Part shown: piece by piece, positions 48,201 to 59,401 of the stretch
Layout of the letters: the number at the start of each line of letters is the position of its first letter
Numbering within the stretch: the first letter of the stretch is position 1
Assembly: GCF_050436995.1 (NCBI RefSeq)
Contig: NC_134763.1
Coordinates: 992,001-1,056,000 of the forward strand
Length of the DNA: 64,000 nt
Source of the DNA: Anticarsia gemmatalis
Taxonomy: Eukaryota > Arthropoda > Insecta > Lepidoptera > Erebidae
Direction of reading: 5' to 3'
Program-made: the position numbers and the translations under genes
Notes under the pieces: generated by a model
Database searches by the model: none
Told to the model about the DNA's origin: nothing
The model's input: only the letters and a program-made list of their open reading frames with translations

Positions 48201-51200
48201 AAAATATGTATTAGTCGTGATCATTACCACTACGGTAATGATCACGATTAATACATATTTTTCGGTCTTGTAATATTTAAGAGTATATTTATTGAACAAG
48301 TATTTCAGCTACAATCACTTATTTATTCTCACTTTTATCTACATTTTATTTGTAGTGTGCACTTATATAAACACGTGACATTTTTTTTATTTGTTTGTCC
48401 TACACAAAAACCCTTTTCTGTAACATAGTCATAAGATAGATTACTAAACCAGGTCTAAAATATTTAAATGATATTCATTTAATCGCAAAGCATACAATAT
48501 AATCTGTTCCGTCCATGTCGCAGCCCCCGCCGGCGCCGTCCCCGCACTACACGCGGCACCGCAAGTTCCAGCCGTCGCTGCTGGTGGCGCCCGACTCCAG
48601 CCTGGGCGAGGCGCTGGAGCTGGCGCTGCGCGACCACGTGCTGGAGCTGGAGGAGAAGATCTTCCACGGCTGCCTCGGCTCGCTCAAAGTTAAGGTGCGA
48701 CATTAAACATACCTCCTTAATTTAAATTTTATAACATGAAGTGTGTCTCCCAGTCATATTTAGTGGCGATCGTTCTTGGGATTAGGGAGTACAGTTTTGA
48801 ATGTGTTTCAGATTTATAGACACACAGATATTTGATAATATTATATTATTTTTTTTGCTAATATTATATTAGATAATAATATGAATTTATTTCCAGTTAA
48901 TGAGCTGCCACTCTCATGTTATTATACTTACAAGCATAGTGGAAAAAACAGGCAAAGACAAAGACAAACATTTATAAAGCTCAAAATATGGGTATAATAT
49001 ACACTAGTATTTTTTAGTAGATGGTTGTGTAATATAAACTTATTATAAAGTATTTATTGTGTTACAGGATCGTGAAGCGTGGCGAGGAACGTTAATGCTC
49101 CGCGGCTACGACAAACAAGCGGACTACTTAACGTGGGGACCTGACAAACAGTACAGAGATGACTACCATCTACCTAACGGAGTGCTCAAAGTACCTAATG
49201 GTAAGTTACCATACTCTTTGATAGTATATATAACATGTAGATTGTGATGACTGCCTGACTCACAGTGGTCCTGTATGACAAAATGTATGGGTGTGAATTT
49301 AGTAGGGATCGTTGCAAGTGAACGTCCCTCGTCTCAAGTCGTATAAGTACCATTTCGAGAAGAAAAGCGTGATTTTGTAACTGCCTCTGTACTCTGTGGT
49401 AGTGGCATATACGACTGCTGATCACAAAGTCAAGTGTTTGATTCCTGGTTGGGGCAAAATATTTGTTTTTAATAGAAATAATTGTCACATGCTCCAACGG
49501 TGAAGGAAAACATCGTGAGGAAACCTTGCATGCCTGAAATTTGTTTAATACATTTATTGAGGGCATGCAAAGTCCCCAACCCGCACTTGGCCAGCGTGGT
49601 GGACTCAAGGCCTAACCCCTCCCTCATTACGGGAGGAGACCCTTGCCCAGCAGTGAGACATTAATGGGTTAAATTTATTTATTTTATTTAATATATTTAA
49701 AGGTTCTAAATAGTAGTCCAGAAGCTTGTCACGTGGCTAATGGCAATAGGCTCGCCCCGTATTATACAGGACTAAAGTGTATTTAGCGCAACGTGAGTGT
49801 ATTTACACATACTAAACGCACAGTAGTATGTATAATATTTACAAAAGAAACGTGTTTATATCTTAGACATAGAGGAAGACGACAAGAAATCAATAGCGAT
49901 CAACAAGTACCGCGACCCGGCGCACTACCTGGAGGTGCCGCGGCTGAACGGCGTCAAGAGCGAGGCCAACGGCGCGGGGCCAGGTGCTGCGCCACAGGTG
50001 GTCCGGGACCTGGCCTCCGCGCTGCTGCAGGTCAGCCAGGCCATACACCAGAAGTACCTCAAGAGACCACTCGGTGAGTACACTGCTTTAATATTGCTTT
50101 TTGTGTGTTGTTCTTCATAATCTTTCTGGGGACATTACAAGACTTTTTAGAATTGTTTGTTATAAAACAGCTTTCAGTTATTTAATCATGTGGCTCGTTT
50201 TCAAAGATAGACATTTTTTGGATCTTTTTTTTTTCCCTACCTAACTTAGACAGTTACTTTTGACATTAGTCTTGGATTGAAATATATGAAATCGTCATAA
50301 GTCATCTTTATTTTATATCGAAAAGAAGTAACAATATTTTTTATAATCGGGTACCAATAAAACCTTATTAGTACTTACTACACAATACATAATCCACCAC
50401 AAGATCAATTACTATTCAAATCTAAATCAAACAATACAAACCTTACCCCAGGTCTAGACGACAAAGAGCGCAAGGACCGCGAAGCCCGCAACAAGCCCTT
50501 AGACTTCGACGCGCTGGCCCGCTGGGAGGTGTCCCTCATGGAGTGCCGCAGCTTCGCCCAGCTGGTGCTGCACGTGTTCACGCTGGACTCCAGCGTCACG
50601 TGGTCGGCCAGCATCCTCAACGCCAGCTGCCGGCTGTGCCGCAGGAAGACTGACCCGGATAACATGCTGCTCTGCGATGGATGTAATAAGGGACATCATT
50701 TGTACTGCTTGAAACCTAAGTTGACGGTATGTGACGTTCTATATTCTGAGAAATTATGTTAAAATGCTTGTTGAAATTTTTAATTGTACATTTTCTTTGG
50801 GGGTGACCTTTGCCCAACAATAGGATAGTATCGGTTAAAAAAAACATTATCTTTTAAATTACATCAGCCAAATATAATATATCCAGTGTTGCATTTATGT
50901 ACGTGTCGGGTAACCTACAGTAAATTAATTAACAGCAAAATAATATTTAATATTCAATGCAATATCTTATATAATTTCATGCTAACAGTCGGGACCGACT
51001 AGAAAGGTAATGGACACTTTATTTTAATATAATTTTGTTTATTACGTTACAAGAAACAACAGTATAAAATGTGAAGTATATCTTGTTATACAAATTTTAA
51101 CCATAAGACAATGATATAAGGTTTATTTTTAATCGTTATGTTTATGATTTTAATTGTTTGTCTGTATAGAAAGTACCTGAAGGCGATTGGTTTTGTGATC

Positions 51201-54200
51201 AGTGCAAGCCCAAAGAACGAACGCCGAGGAAGAGAAGGAAGCTGTTCTCTGATGATGACATAGAGGACGAGTTGAATGACAGGTAAAAATATTTACATAT
51301 TTATTTGTGTTACTTTTAGTGATATTGAAAGTTGTACACATGTATGTTTAAGAATTGTCGTAGTATTGTGTCTTTTCTGTTTTGGTTATTGAACTTTCTT
51401 TGTAAAAAGTTGTGCTATTGACGAGGCGGTAGTGGATAACGATCAGGTTTGAACAACACTTTGAGTAATATTTTTAACAATGATGAAGTTGAGACATTTA
51501 TACATCATGTGTGAATAAGAGATTGAGTAATATTTTTAGCAATAATGAAGTTAAGACATTTATATACATGTTATTGTATGGTTGTTCCAGCGAGTGCGTG
51601 GTGGAGCTGTGCGCGGTGTGCGGGTCGGGCGGGCGCCTGGGCGTGGCGTGCGCCGCGTGTGGCGCGCGCCTGCACGCCGAGTGTGCCCCACGTGCTGCTC
51701 GCGCCGCCAGGAGGTGGCTGTGCAGCGCCTGCACGCAGCCCAGCAGAGGTGAGCGCCTCGACTTTATGCTGCTCACATAATGTTGCGACACTTTCTGTTG
51801 CGCCAGAACTGCTAATAATTATATTTTGTTCCTTCCCTTGATGAGTCAGTGAACGTTTTCATATTGACCTTACCTTCGATACGTTTGTACTATAACGTAA
51901 TAAAATAATATTTCTATGAAGTGTTCAAATGACACAGAATTCTTATGAACTAAATTACCTCACTACGAAAACATCTCCTCTAACGGCAAATGGATTTGTA
52001 TTAAAATACGTTCAATATGTAAACACCAAAAAAAAAATGTAGGAAAATACCAGCTTGTATGTGAATAATAAGCGCAACACATAACTAGTATAGTTAAGTA
52101 TATAACGCGAGACACTAACGTGCCGTATGTACAAAGAGACGTCGGGTCGGCGCTGCGCGGCGGCGGCGCTGTGCAACATCCAGCACTACACGCGCGCGCT
52201 GCACTCGCGCACGCTCTCCTCCGGTGCGTGCCTACACTGCACATGCACTGCACTGTGGAATTATACACTTAAAATACTCCAAATTAAATATAAATACCTA
52301 CAATCCAATCTACTAAAACAAGAGGCACTCAAACAAAGCTTTAAACAAAATGAACCTCAATTTTTATTCGGTAGACATACACCATAGCAATTTGTATGAA
52401 ACCCATTTCTTAAAAGATATTACTGAAACTCCTAAACTAAAAAAGAACAATATCTCCTTAAAAAAGTTTTCAGTTTGTTCAAATCAGAAGATAAATATAC
52501 AAAGGTCAAACTTTACTTAACGTAAATACCAACAAAAATGGCAACTAAATCAAAGCCTTTTGTGCCTTTCTTTTCGTAACAATAAAGATAATAATTCCAT
52601 AGTGTAGTGCATGTGGTCAGGTAAATGTGTCGCTTCACCTCAGCGCTCGCTCTAACGCTGCGAACATCACGCACTAACATCAACTACGCTTCTCATTACC
52701 CTTTCTTTACTATATACTTATATACTAATAGCTGAATGCAGAAACAGCACTCGTTGTAAAGAACCTATAGTACAATCATTCCGTTGATGATTGACCGCGT
52801 AATGGCACTGGAGTACTCAAAACGATTACTACAGACTACAATACCAGTTTAAATGGAAAATGAATAATTTTTACCAATGTTACAAATCTCAGGAACTAGT
52901 GGTGCGAATTGAAAGATATTTTAATGTTAGATAGCTTATTTATTGAGGAAGGCTATATAACACACACTAGGACCAATAGGAGCAGAGTACCAGTAAAAAA
53001 TGATACAAAAACGAGGAAAATAATGACCCATTATCTATTATGTAACGCAAGCGAGGTTCAGCTAGTACAATTATAAGTTGCTTAAAGTTGAACGGAAATG
53101 CTACATTCGGCTGTTAGTGTGTCCTGCAACTATCATATAATATGTAATCTTGATTTCCATTTCATAAATGTTCGTATTGAATCATTGAATAAAAGATGTA
53201 TTTAATTGTGGTATGTGTTCCGACGCGCGGTCCCACGTCTGTGTGTGCGAGGAAGAGTTCTATCAAGATTATCGCAAATTAATATAATGTTTATTACAAC
53301 CGCATAGCTGCAAGTAGCTACAGCGGATGACGAGTAAAGTTTGCACATACAAACGGTAACGGTATCGCGTTGTACTTGTCATTAAGTCATTATATCATTG
53401 AATATATTGCATTTTTTTTAAATCAATGTTCTGAAAAACATTAATATTATATACTTCTAGATGTCATATTATCGTTCGTTACCATTTTTTTGGGTGTTTG
53501 ATTACTATTTCTAAATTTTCATTCTATATCCTTATAGGGATGGTCGTAAGAAAATCTTTTTAATAAATACATAATTTCCTGTAATGATTTCAACCGGTTT
53601 CATCTTCTGTACATGTCTTCATGTTTGTGATAGTATCTTGTACTCACCTTCATTCCATTTGTTTTCGTTGTGCTTCGGAATGGGTGTTTATCCTCAACTA
53701 AACCTTCCTACTGGTTAGCTAGAGTTGATAGAATAGATACAATGATATATATAGGATTTCATAAATTAGAGTTATGTATACATTAAGACAGACTACTCAT
53801 GTTAACGAACATTCGTCTTGAAATATACCCGAAATTAACTTTTGCCCGCGACTTCGTCCGCGGTGGTTTGTGATTAAGGACAGAATTTTCGTACAAACTT
53901 TCATCCCCTATTTTATCACCTTGGGGGTAGAATTAAACATTTTAAATATTATATTACATATTATTAATCCTTTCTTAGCGGATGCTGCTTAGTATCTATT
54001 AACCTGCAAATATTCTTCTATATAACTGGTATTTTGGGCAACAAAAACCCTCTTTTATTTATTCTATCAACTCCAGCTACTTTCTACTAACACGTAAATA
54101 TAACAAAACGAGCTGTTTATAACAATGTTAACGTTATGTTATAGATTCAGAGGACAGCGAGTATAACACGGCGCTCGTGAAGCTGAAGACGCGCAAGTCT

Positions 54201-56353
54201 CGAGGCAGCAAGGACTCAGACTTGCACAACGGTACTGCGAGGAAATCTAGGAAGTGAGTAGTTCAACTTATTGTTTATGCCGTTATTATTATTATTAACT
54301 AATAAAATGTATTTTATACGAGGCGTTGTTCGTATCGATACGTGATATACAGTTGCGATATGTCGATACAATATACCTTTTTAGGCATCTCTAAAATAAT
54401 ATCAAAAATACAGTAGTTTGATTGTGTTCTTGCATTAATCAAAAACATTATTTGATTTCGTTTCTACATAAACGATCTTCTTGTCTGAAGTTCTAGTCTT
54501 GTGCGGGGACTTCCACAAAATTATTAAAAGAATGAATACAAGTGTTGGAGTTCAAACTATTATTGTATGGAAGACGGAATATTTGTTTCGTGTAATATAT
54601 TATCTATCTAAAGACTTATATTATATTTTGTATGTAAATGTTCTTTAAATTATTGTGATGTCTTTACAGACAAAAGAGTGAAGAAATGAACACAAGTTCA
54701 GGCAGGAGATCACAAAAGAACTCACTCACTAATGGACACCACGGTACGTATCTACATAACATTCACTATAAAACCATTATAACGCAGTTTTTAGCAATTT
54801 CTTAACCTATATATTAAGTCCAACTGCATGCCAATGGCTTCTCTCTTAAGGCGGTGGTTCGCAAGCGAGACAGAGGCAGGAGACTACGATTTTAGTTAAG
54901 AACTGTCTCCTGTCTCGGTCTCACTTGCGAACTGCTTCATATGCAGTATCTATCTATCGTATATTTAGTGGTCAACCTACTGTCAAAGTTGTTCAAGCCG
55001 CCCGAAAGGGCTTTTGACATGGTTAGTTGACAATTTAAATACCACTATGCGGTCACCCATCTATAGAATGACCGCGCCAACGGTTGCTTAACCTACAGAT
55101 CGTTTACTGACCGGTGAGCACAACTGGCCTCATATGCAGTATCTAAAGTAAAGTATCGGTCGCAGTCTTCGGTCGCCGTCTCATGTCTCGGCCTCCTGTC
55201 ACCTTAAGACTTTCAGATCCGTGGATTACTTAGTGTAATAATAAAGTGAATGGTGTTGAATATTGTTATTTGTAGAGGAACCAAAGAGCAGTCGCAAGCG
55301 CAGCGCGCGCCACTCGCCGGCGCTGCACGCGGAGCAGCTGCAGCTGCTGCTGCGTGACGTCATGAAGCACAAGGACTGCTGGCCCTTCTACGAGCCCGTC
55401 TCCATCGAGGATGTGAGTACTTACAGCTATATAACTTAGGGATCTCGTTATATACATATCCTTCTGTTTCATTGAGGCTAACCTAAAAATCTGATTTCTA
55501 TTTCCCTTGCACATTCGTGACTGAAGAAAAATCTGGCTACATGAGCACGTATTCGTGGCTTTCGAAGCCACTTACTACAACTAATGGCGCTCATTTAGGA
55601 ACGAGTACACTTACTTGCTGTAGTTTCTTGATTATTTGCATTATACATTTTAAATTGCATCAGGTCATTATCAATGACCATTATTGGTCATAGAGATACA
55701 AGACATTGGGCTTCTTTTTTCACTAACTCTACAACTACTCATATAACAATGCCGCTACATCGCTTCTCGCTTCATGTTCCCAGGTGCCGGACTACCTGGA
55801 GGTGATCGAGCAGCCCATGGACTTCAGCACGATCAAGGGCAAGCTGGACAGCGAGCAGTACTCCACTGACGAGGAGTTCATCAGTGACGCGTCACTTGTC
55901 TTCATCAACTGCTTCACCTACAACAAGGACACGCATCCCGTTGCCAAGTTTGTATTACTGACCATTATATATCTGCGTTATAATGACATAATTTAAACTA
56001 TAAATAACTTCGCCATGGTATACGGTGCACGTGCATGCATACGTTATGGAGGATCCAATTAAACTGCGCTGCTGGCCTGAAATCCTTATGATTTCATTCA
56101 CTACAGCCGCTAAGGCCTAGTATCCAATTCCACACCCGTTTTGAGTTCTGCTATTTTTGTAATCACTTACTAAAATGAAATTGCAACTTTCAGAGCCGGC
56201 TACCGACTAGAAAGGTTCTTCAACAAACGCTGCTCAGAGCTAGAACTCCCGCAGCTGCCAGAAACAGACCTGGAATCCGACGAAGCCAAGAAGCGGCCCA
56301 GCCCTTCATCAGACGAGGACGCGCCCAAACCCAAGCGCGCCAAGCTCAAGTGA
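33276..56353 (+). CDS. Acf: ACF1/BAZ1A, large subunit of the ISWI chromatin remodellers ACF and CHRAC (25 coding exons, 1454 aa)
   Basis: Exons: 33276-33388, 33598-33927, 36614-36812, 38500-38731, 39269-39471, 39951-40236, 40964-41105, 41496-41665, 45768-45892, 46392-46626, 47108-47287, 47356-47534, 47871-48053, 48524-48694, 49068-49200, 49867-50073, 50452-50726, 51170-51282, 51591-51748, 52137-52223, 54145-54253, 54670-54743, 55276-55412, 55784-55947, 56194-56353; total 4365 nt, all phases close. With the ISWI ATPase this protein spaces nucleosomes. The N-terminal WAC domain spans exons 1-2. The DDT domain is in exon 6 (HFGDFLSVLEFVHTYSEVL, from about residue 370). A charged coiled-coil region is in exons 5 and 10. 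PHD1 uses C1089, C1092, C1104, C1107, H1112, C1115, C1130, C1133; PHD2 uses C1166, C1169, C1179, C1182, H1187, C1190, C1203, C1206. The bromodomain has the acetyl-lysine Asn1394. Exon 20 has a weak acceptor, so its start is least certain. Intron 8 begins with the donor-site array. Confidence 0.96.
34491..34608 (+). repeat. Dispersed repeat with ACACCACTTGGTACAATCCT core, copy 1
   Basis: Shares about 90 bp (GAACACCACTTGGTACAATC through CACATCCATACAT) with 35062-35155 in the same orientation and a shorter part with 58536-58597. It lies in ACF1 intron 2. Confidence 0.65.
35062..35155 (+). repeat. Dispersed repeat with ACACCACTTGGTACAATCCT core, copy 2
   Basis: Direct repeat of 34491-34608, 450 bp downstream in ACF1 intron 2. 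The rest of this 2.7-kb intron (33928-36613) is plain AT-rich sequence apart from the Helitron at 36207. Confidence 0.65.
36207..36436 (-). mobile_element. Helitron-like element (Lep1-type), copy 6
   Basis: Minus-strand reading from TCTATACTAATATTATAAAG to GCGCGGGTCAGCTAG, hairpin intact. It lies 178 bp before ACF1 exon 3. Confidence 0.85.
37163..37338 (-). repeat. tRNA-derived SINE, copy 2
   Basis: On the minus strand: A-box-like GCGCAGTGGTTAAGG, B-box-like GTGGGTATCGAACCCAC (variant), then the body with TTTGTGTCCGTTGTTTGTAT. About 80% like copy 3 by eye. It lies in ACF1 intron 3. Confidence 0.7.
37818..38000 (-). repeat. tRNA-derived SINE, copy 3
   Basis: Minus-strand A-box-like GTGGTTTAGGTCG, B-box-like GTGGGCTCGATTCCCAC, and the same body as copies 1 and 2, ending in a T-rich (A-tail) stretch at 37800-37817. 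It lies in ACF1 intron 3. Confidence 0.75.
38330..38371. repeat. Half copy of the foldback MITE
   Basis: AGATAAACTACCGCTAAATG through GAAACCGGGGGTTAA matches one arm of 4511-4624. The other arm is missing. It lies in ACF1 intron 3. Confidence 0.65.
38843..38925 (+). repeat. SINE head fragment
   Basis: Has a B-box-like GTGTTCAATTCTCGGATTGG after a tRNA-like spacing from GTGGTTTCGGTGG. It resembles the head of 49375-49675 and lies in ACF1 intron 4. Confidence 0.4.
39570..39872 (+). repeat. tRNA-derived SINE of the second family
   Basis: Head GGCAGCCGGCAGTGATAGCC then GAGTGGTATAAG (A-box-like), a body with GAAATAATTATCACTTGTTC and GGAAAACATCG-like phrase, and the tail CCCTTGCCCAGCGGTGGGTTA ending in ATGGGTTAAA. 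A fuller relative is at 49375-49675. It lies in ACF1 intron 5. Confidence 0.65.
40541..40895. mobile_element. DNA transposon remnant with about 65-bp terminal inverted repeats
   Basis: The left end TATATGTTACTGTAAAAGCC continues through ACTGTGGTAAATCCT and TTTTCCGGTAAAACC. The right end is the complement, closing CTTTTACAGTAACATATA. The middle has a second short inverted pair, GGAGCCCCGC/GCGGGGCTCC. No coding frame. It lies in ACF1 intron 6, ending 68 bp before exon 7. Confidence 0.75.
41564..45495 (+). repeat. Tandem array of an ACF1 exon end plus its splice donor, 36 copies
   Basis: Unit: the last 82-95 bases of exon 8 (from ATACACCAGCGCCGACGACC to GACCTGCACCTAG) plus donor and intron start GTATGTACTACAACACG. 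Copies are 115 bp (21, counting the exon itself) or 102 bp (15); the short form lacks a 13-bp CTGCGCGTGGCG stretch between direct repeats. The first copy is the true end of exon 8 (41665). The other 35 end at 41767, 41882, 41984, 42086 and so on to 45495. Copies are nearly identical; one visible base change is at 44408. The last copy has CCTAACAAC in place of CCTAGGTATGTACTACAAC, so its donor is gone. The long overlapping open frames on both strands here are shadows of the repeat. Confidence 0.96.
47752..47830 (-). repeat. tRNA-like SINE head
   Basis: On the minus strand a B-box-like TCGGGTTCAAATCCTGGGCC follows an A-box-like stretch at the expected distance. It stops about 40 bp before ACF1 exon 13. 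Not a functional tRNA, since no cloverleaf stems pair fully. Confidence 0.5.
48196..48266. repeat. Near-perfect 33-bp hairpin
   Basis: ACCGAAAAATATGTATTAGT... (48196-48228) is mirrored by 48234-48266 with one mismatch and a loop of about 5 bases. It lies in ACF1 intron 13. No flanking duplication is obvious. Confidence 0.85.
49375..49675 (+). repeat. tRNA-derived SINE, fullest copy of the second family
   Basis: B-box-like GTGTTTGATTCCTGGTTGG, body with CGGTGAAGGAAAACATCGTG, then CCCGCACTTGGCCAGCGTGG and the tail ACCCTTGCCCAGCAGTGAGAC ending in an A/T-rich TTATTTATTT stretch. Fragments of the same family are at 8575, 12822, 28612, 38843 and 39570. It lies in ACF1 intron 15. Confidence 0.7.
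52880..53065 (+). mobile_element. Helitron-like element (Lep1-type), copy 7, 5'-truncated
   Basis: The 5' end is missing: the match begins in AATCTCAGGAACTAGTGG and runs to GCGAGGTTCAGCTAG. The hairpin and several positions are degraded, so it is older than the other copies. It lies in the 1.9-kb intron 20 of ACF1. Confidence 0.75.
54844..55208. repeat. Foldback element with strong internal hairpin
   Basis: Ends CTTAAGG and its complement. Inside, GTTCGCAAGCGAGACAGAGG (from 54857) pairs with its complement ending at 54932. A second related TCATATGCAGTATCTA phrase occurs twice (54937 and 55131). It lies in ACF1 intron 22. Confidence 0.55.
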
Positions 56354-59300
56354 CGGGCACCAGCGCACCCGCGCTATAACGACTACCTATGCTACTGAGC
56401 AACAGACCTTATCACCTTACAATAACGTTCAAATTACAACCCAGTGCGTACTCATCATAGTACGTTAGTATTCTGTGTGTGTGAGTGACAAGACAAACAA
56501 ATGTGCTGTGTTTTATCACTTGTAACAGCTAAGCTGATTTTGATAATGTATAATACGTCACAATTTGTATAAATGGCGGTTATTTAAGAAAATTAATGTG
56601 AAGTGATTTTATGTTTAATATAACTAAACCATCGTGATGAACCAAATAGTGTTGTTGATCAACATAATGTTAAGACAATGGGTGGGTAATTACTGACTGA
56701 GTAGAGTCTCAAAGTTATTTATTACCTCTTTCTCTGAGGACCTCTATGTTGTGGGTCGTGTATAAGTAACTACTATCGCGGACATTCCATATATGTCCAC
56801 ATTGTAGTATTTGAGGTTAACATCACTTGGACGGCGAGATGTTAAAATAGGTCCCATTTGTTATCGATGAAGACAGTTAAACAGTTGTTAAATCATGTTA
56901 AAAGTTGACCCTTGAATAACTTTAATAGTAAGTTGACCAGTAATCACACAATAGAGAGAAGAGAGTATTCTTTTTCATATTGGGCTGGTAAAAAAGAGGC
57001 AAGTTATTTCTCAGTAAGACTGCCCAGTCAGTAATTAAGCAACTAATTGCACTATAAGACAAAAAACGTCGCTGTGTCGTCGCGGGGCTTAACAAACAAT
57101 GCGACTGTAGTGAGCAACGTGCTTGAAAATATCATTCCTTTATACGATAAAACTATTAAAATGAATCTTGAAGATAATTTTAATTTCAATAGCCGTGACA
57201 AAAAGCCGTGTTATGGGTTTTAAAATTACACATTCTGTCTATAGTATGATATAAAAATTATACAGATTTGGGTATATATCATGTACCTAATTTCAAAATT
57301 AAATCATAAGATTTTAAATTTTCAGAAAGTGGAAGCAATATCGAAATACACACTTTTCTCGTAAGTCTTTTGTAATTAAATGTTAATTATAAAAATGTTG
57401 ATAAATTAAGTAAAGTTAATTGTTAAATAAATTAGTGAATAGTTTCGTGCTAAATTTTGTTTGTTTGTAAGTTATTTGTAAACGCTGAGTGCTGGTTACT
57501 GCGCGTAGATATGTTTTGTTTTAACTCGCAATTTTGTTAAATAAATGGTGGAAGATAAGTGTTAAAATTATGAAAAATAAACGGATATATTTTCAAAAAA
57601 ATATTCTCTATAGTAGTGTAAAAGAAACGTCAAATGTCTGTCAAATCAATGAACGAAAAAATAACAAAAAAAAAAACAGTATTCAAAGACAACTATATTA
57701 TTAGTTCTCTAGTACACCATAGACTAAGGCCCACTAAAGGATGGATCTCTTTTTCTTAAAGAGTGTCTATGCTATATCAATGATATTGTCTAAAAGTAGT
57801 ATATGTATATGTGTAATAAGTAATACATATTGTTTTAGTGTGTACAAACTAAAGTGCTGTATATATTTTGGCAAATAAATTGTATATTTGTGGATCATCT
57901 TCATGTTAGATTGTTTTGGAGGGCAGCAGCCATACACCTGAAAAAAAGTTTTACAATTTCCTTTTGAAAGTTAGAGGATTATATTTTTGGCACATACTTA
58001 CCATGTGGTTAAATTCGTGTCGTAAATCTTATTTCTTTGGCTGCTTCCCCGCATTTTTGTCTAATTACTATCATGTATAAAGTTTCAATGTTTTAGAATA
58101 ACCATAAGAATTACAGCTTTAGCCTCACCTAATCTTAAATGGATGTCAACCAAAATTTTATCATAGTTATATTAAAATTTGCTATATTCCAATAGAAAAA
58201 TAGGTACAGTTGAAAATATTTTAATAATATATGTATGTGTACGTAAAATATAGATGTTTCAGTGTTGGAATAACTTTAAATTGGTGCCTGTAAGAGATCG
58301 AATATATGGTATGTTAGCAGCTTTTCATAATATATACCTTTTGCACGTTGATTATAATAATTATATTGTATGGTGCACTTGTATTATTACAGTTTTTCCG
58401 TAACTATTTACCGACGTTATAGTTCATTCCATAGATCCTATTTAAAGATGTTGTCTTACGAATTAGCGTTCAATCCATGTATACGCCCAAAGTTAGATTT
58501 TTCCATCCTCAGATAAAAATACATACATAAAATTACGTGTCTTTTCCATGGGAGTAGGCAGAGACCAGAGAACGCCACTTGGTACGATCCTACGATAATG
58601 TAACACGTAAGATATATGTATTTGAGTGTCTGAGTATTATAGCGGTTAGTTGCTACGAGTCTTCAAATAACAATTAACCATAGGAGAAAGTACGGGTGAT
58701 GGAAACGTAACTACGACAGCGTATATTCGTTTCGTCACGTGTTCTGGTTCAGCTAATATAGTCTGTTGAAAATGTCTACATGACTACATGAATGAAGTTA
58801 TTTGAGGATGGAAAAGTATACCTAAAAGTAATTATAATTGAAGTGTGTGTTCATTTAGTACTGCTTTCTCAATGCTTATACAATGACAGAGTGTACTATC
58901 GATTTAGTAGTGTCAGCTTATGATCGAAACTTGATTATGTGTCGCGTTGCATTTAATTGATTGATACATTCATTTCATTGGTATTTCATGTTGATTAAAC
59001 AGGTGATTTTATTATGCAAATAATTCTTAAATTGTGGTAAACTGATTTCCAACTAGAGGTTTTTATAAACCATGCTGTTCTATGATTGCATGTGCATGTA
59101 AGTTATGCACAAAAAAGCATAAACGTAATTATGATTAAAAAAATGATTTTAACAAATAAATATTGCGAGTGATAAAATTTTACGTTTTATTCAAATAATT
59201 GAAGTTGAAAAATAAATCGGTTTTATTTGTTTTTTTATAAGTGATTTTGCGTGATATCTGAATTCTGATAGATGTTTGATGTACGGAGCCCTGCACGTTG

Positions 59301-59392
59301 ATGCGTCTGCATTTAAATGTAAACCTCACTAGTGACGTTAGAAAGTCGTAGAGAAATAAAATGTGAAGATACAAGGCTTGTGTTCGCCGTTA
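56354..59392 (+). other. ACF1 3' UTR and downstream sequence
   Basis: AT-rich and without coding features. Canonical AATAAA hexamers occur at several places, for example 57540-57545 and another near 57873, so the mRNA end cannot be fixed. A fragment of the dispersed ACCACTTGGTAC repeat is at 58536-58597. Confidence 0.5.
58536..58597 (+). repeat. Dispersed repeat with CCACTTGGTACGATCCT core, copy 3
   Basis: Shares TTTTCCATGGGAGTAGGCAG and AACGCCACTTGGTACGATCC with the copies at 34491 and 35062; truncated at its right end. Confidence 0.55.
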
Positions 59393-59401
59393 TTGTAAAT
59401 T

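Noticed and set aside
18478..49675. Possible tRNA genes from A-box and B-box matches
   Set aside because: Each lies at the head of a longer repeated body and lacks pairable acceptor and anticodon stems, so they are SINE heads.
52127..52387. Separate small protein starting at the ATG at 52127
   Set aside because: The stretch 52137-52223 fits as ACF1 exon 20: it joins exons 19 and 21 in phase and continues a plausible sequence. The rest of the frame is intron.
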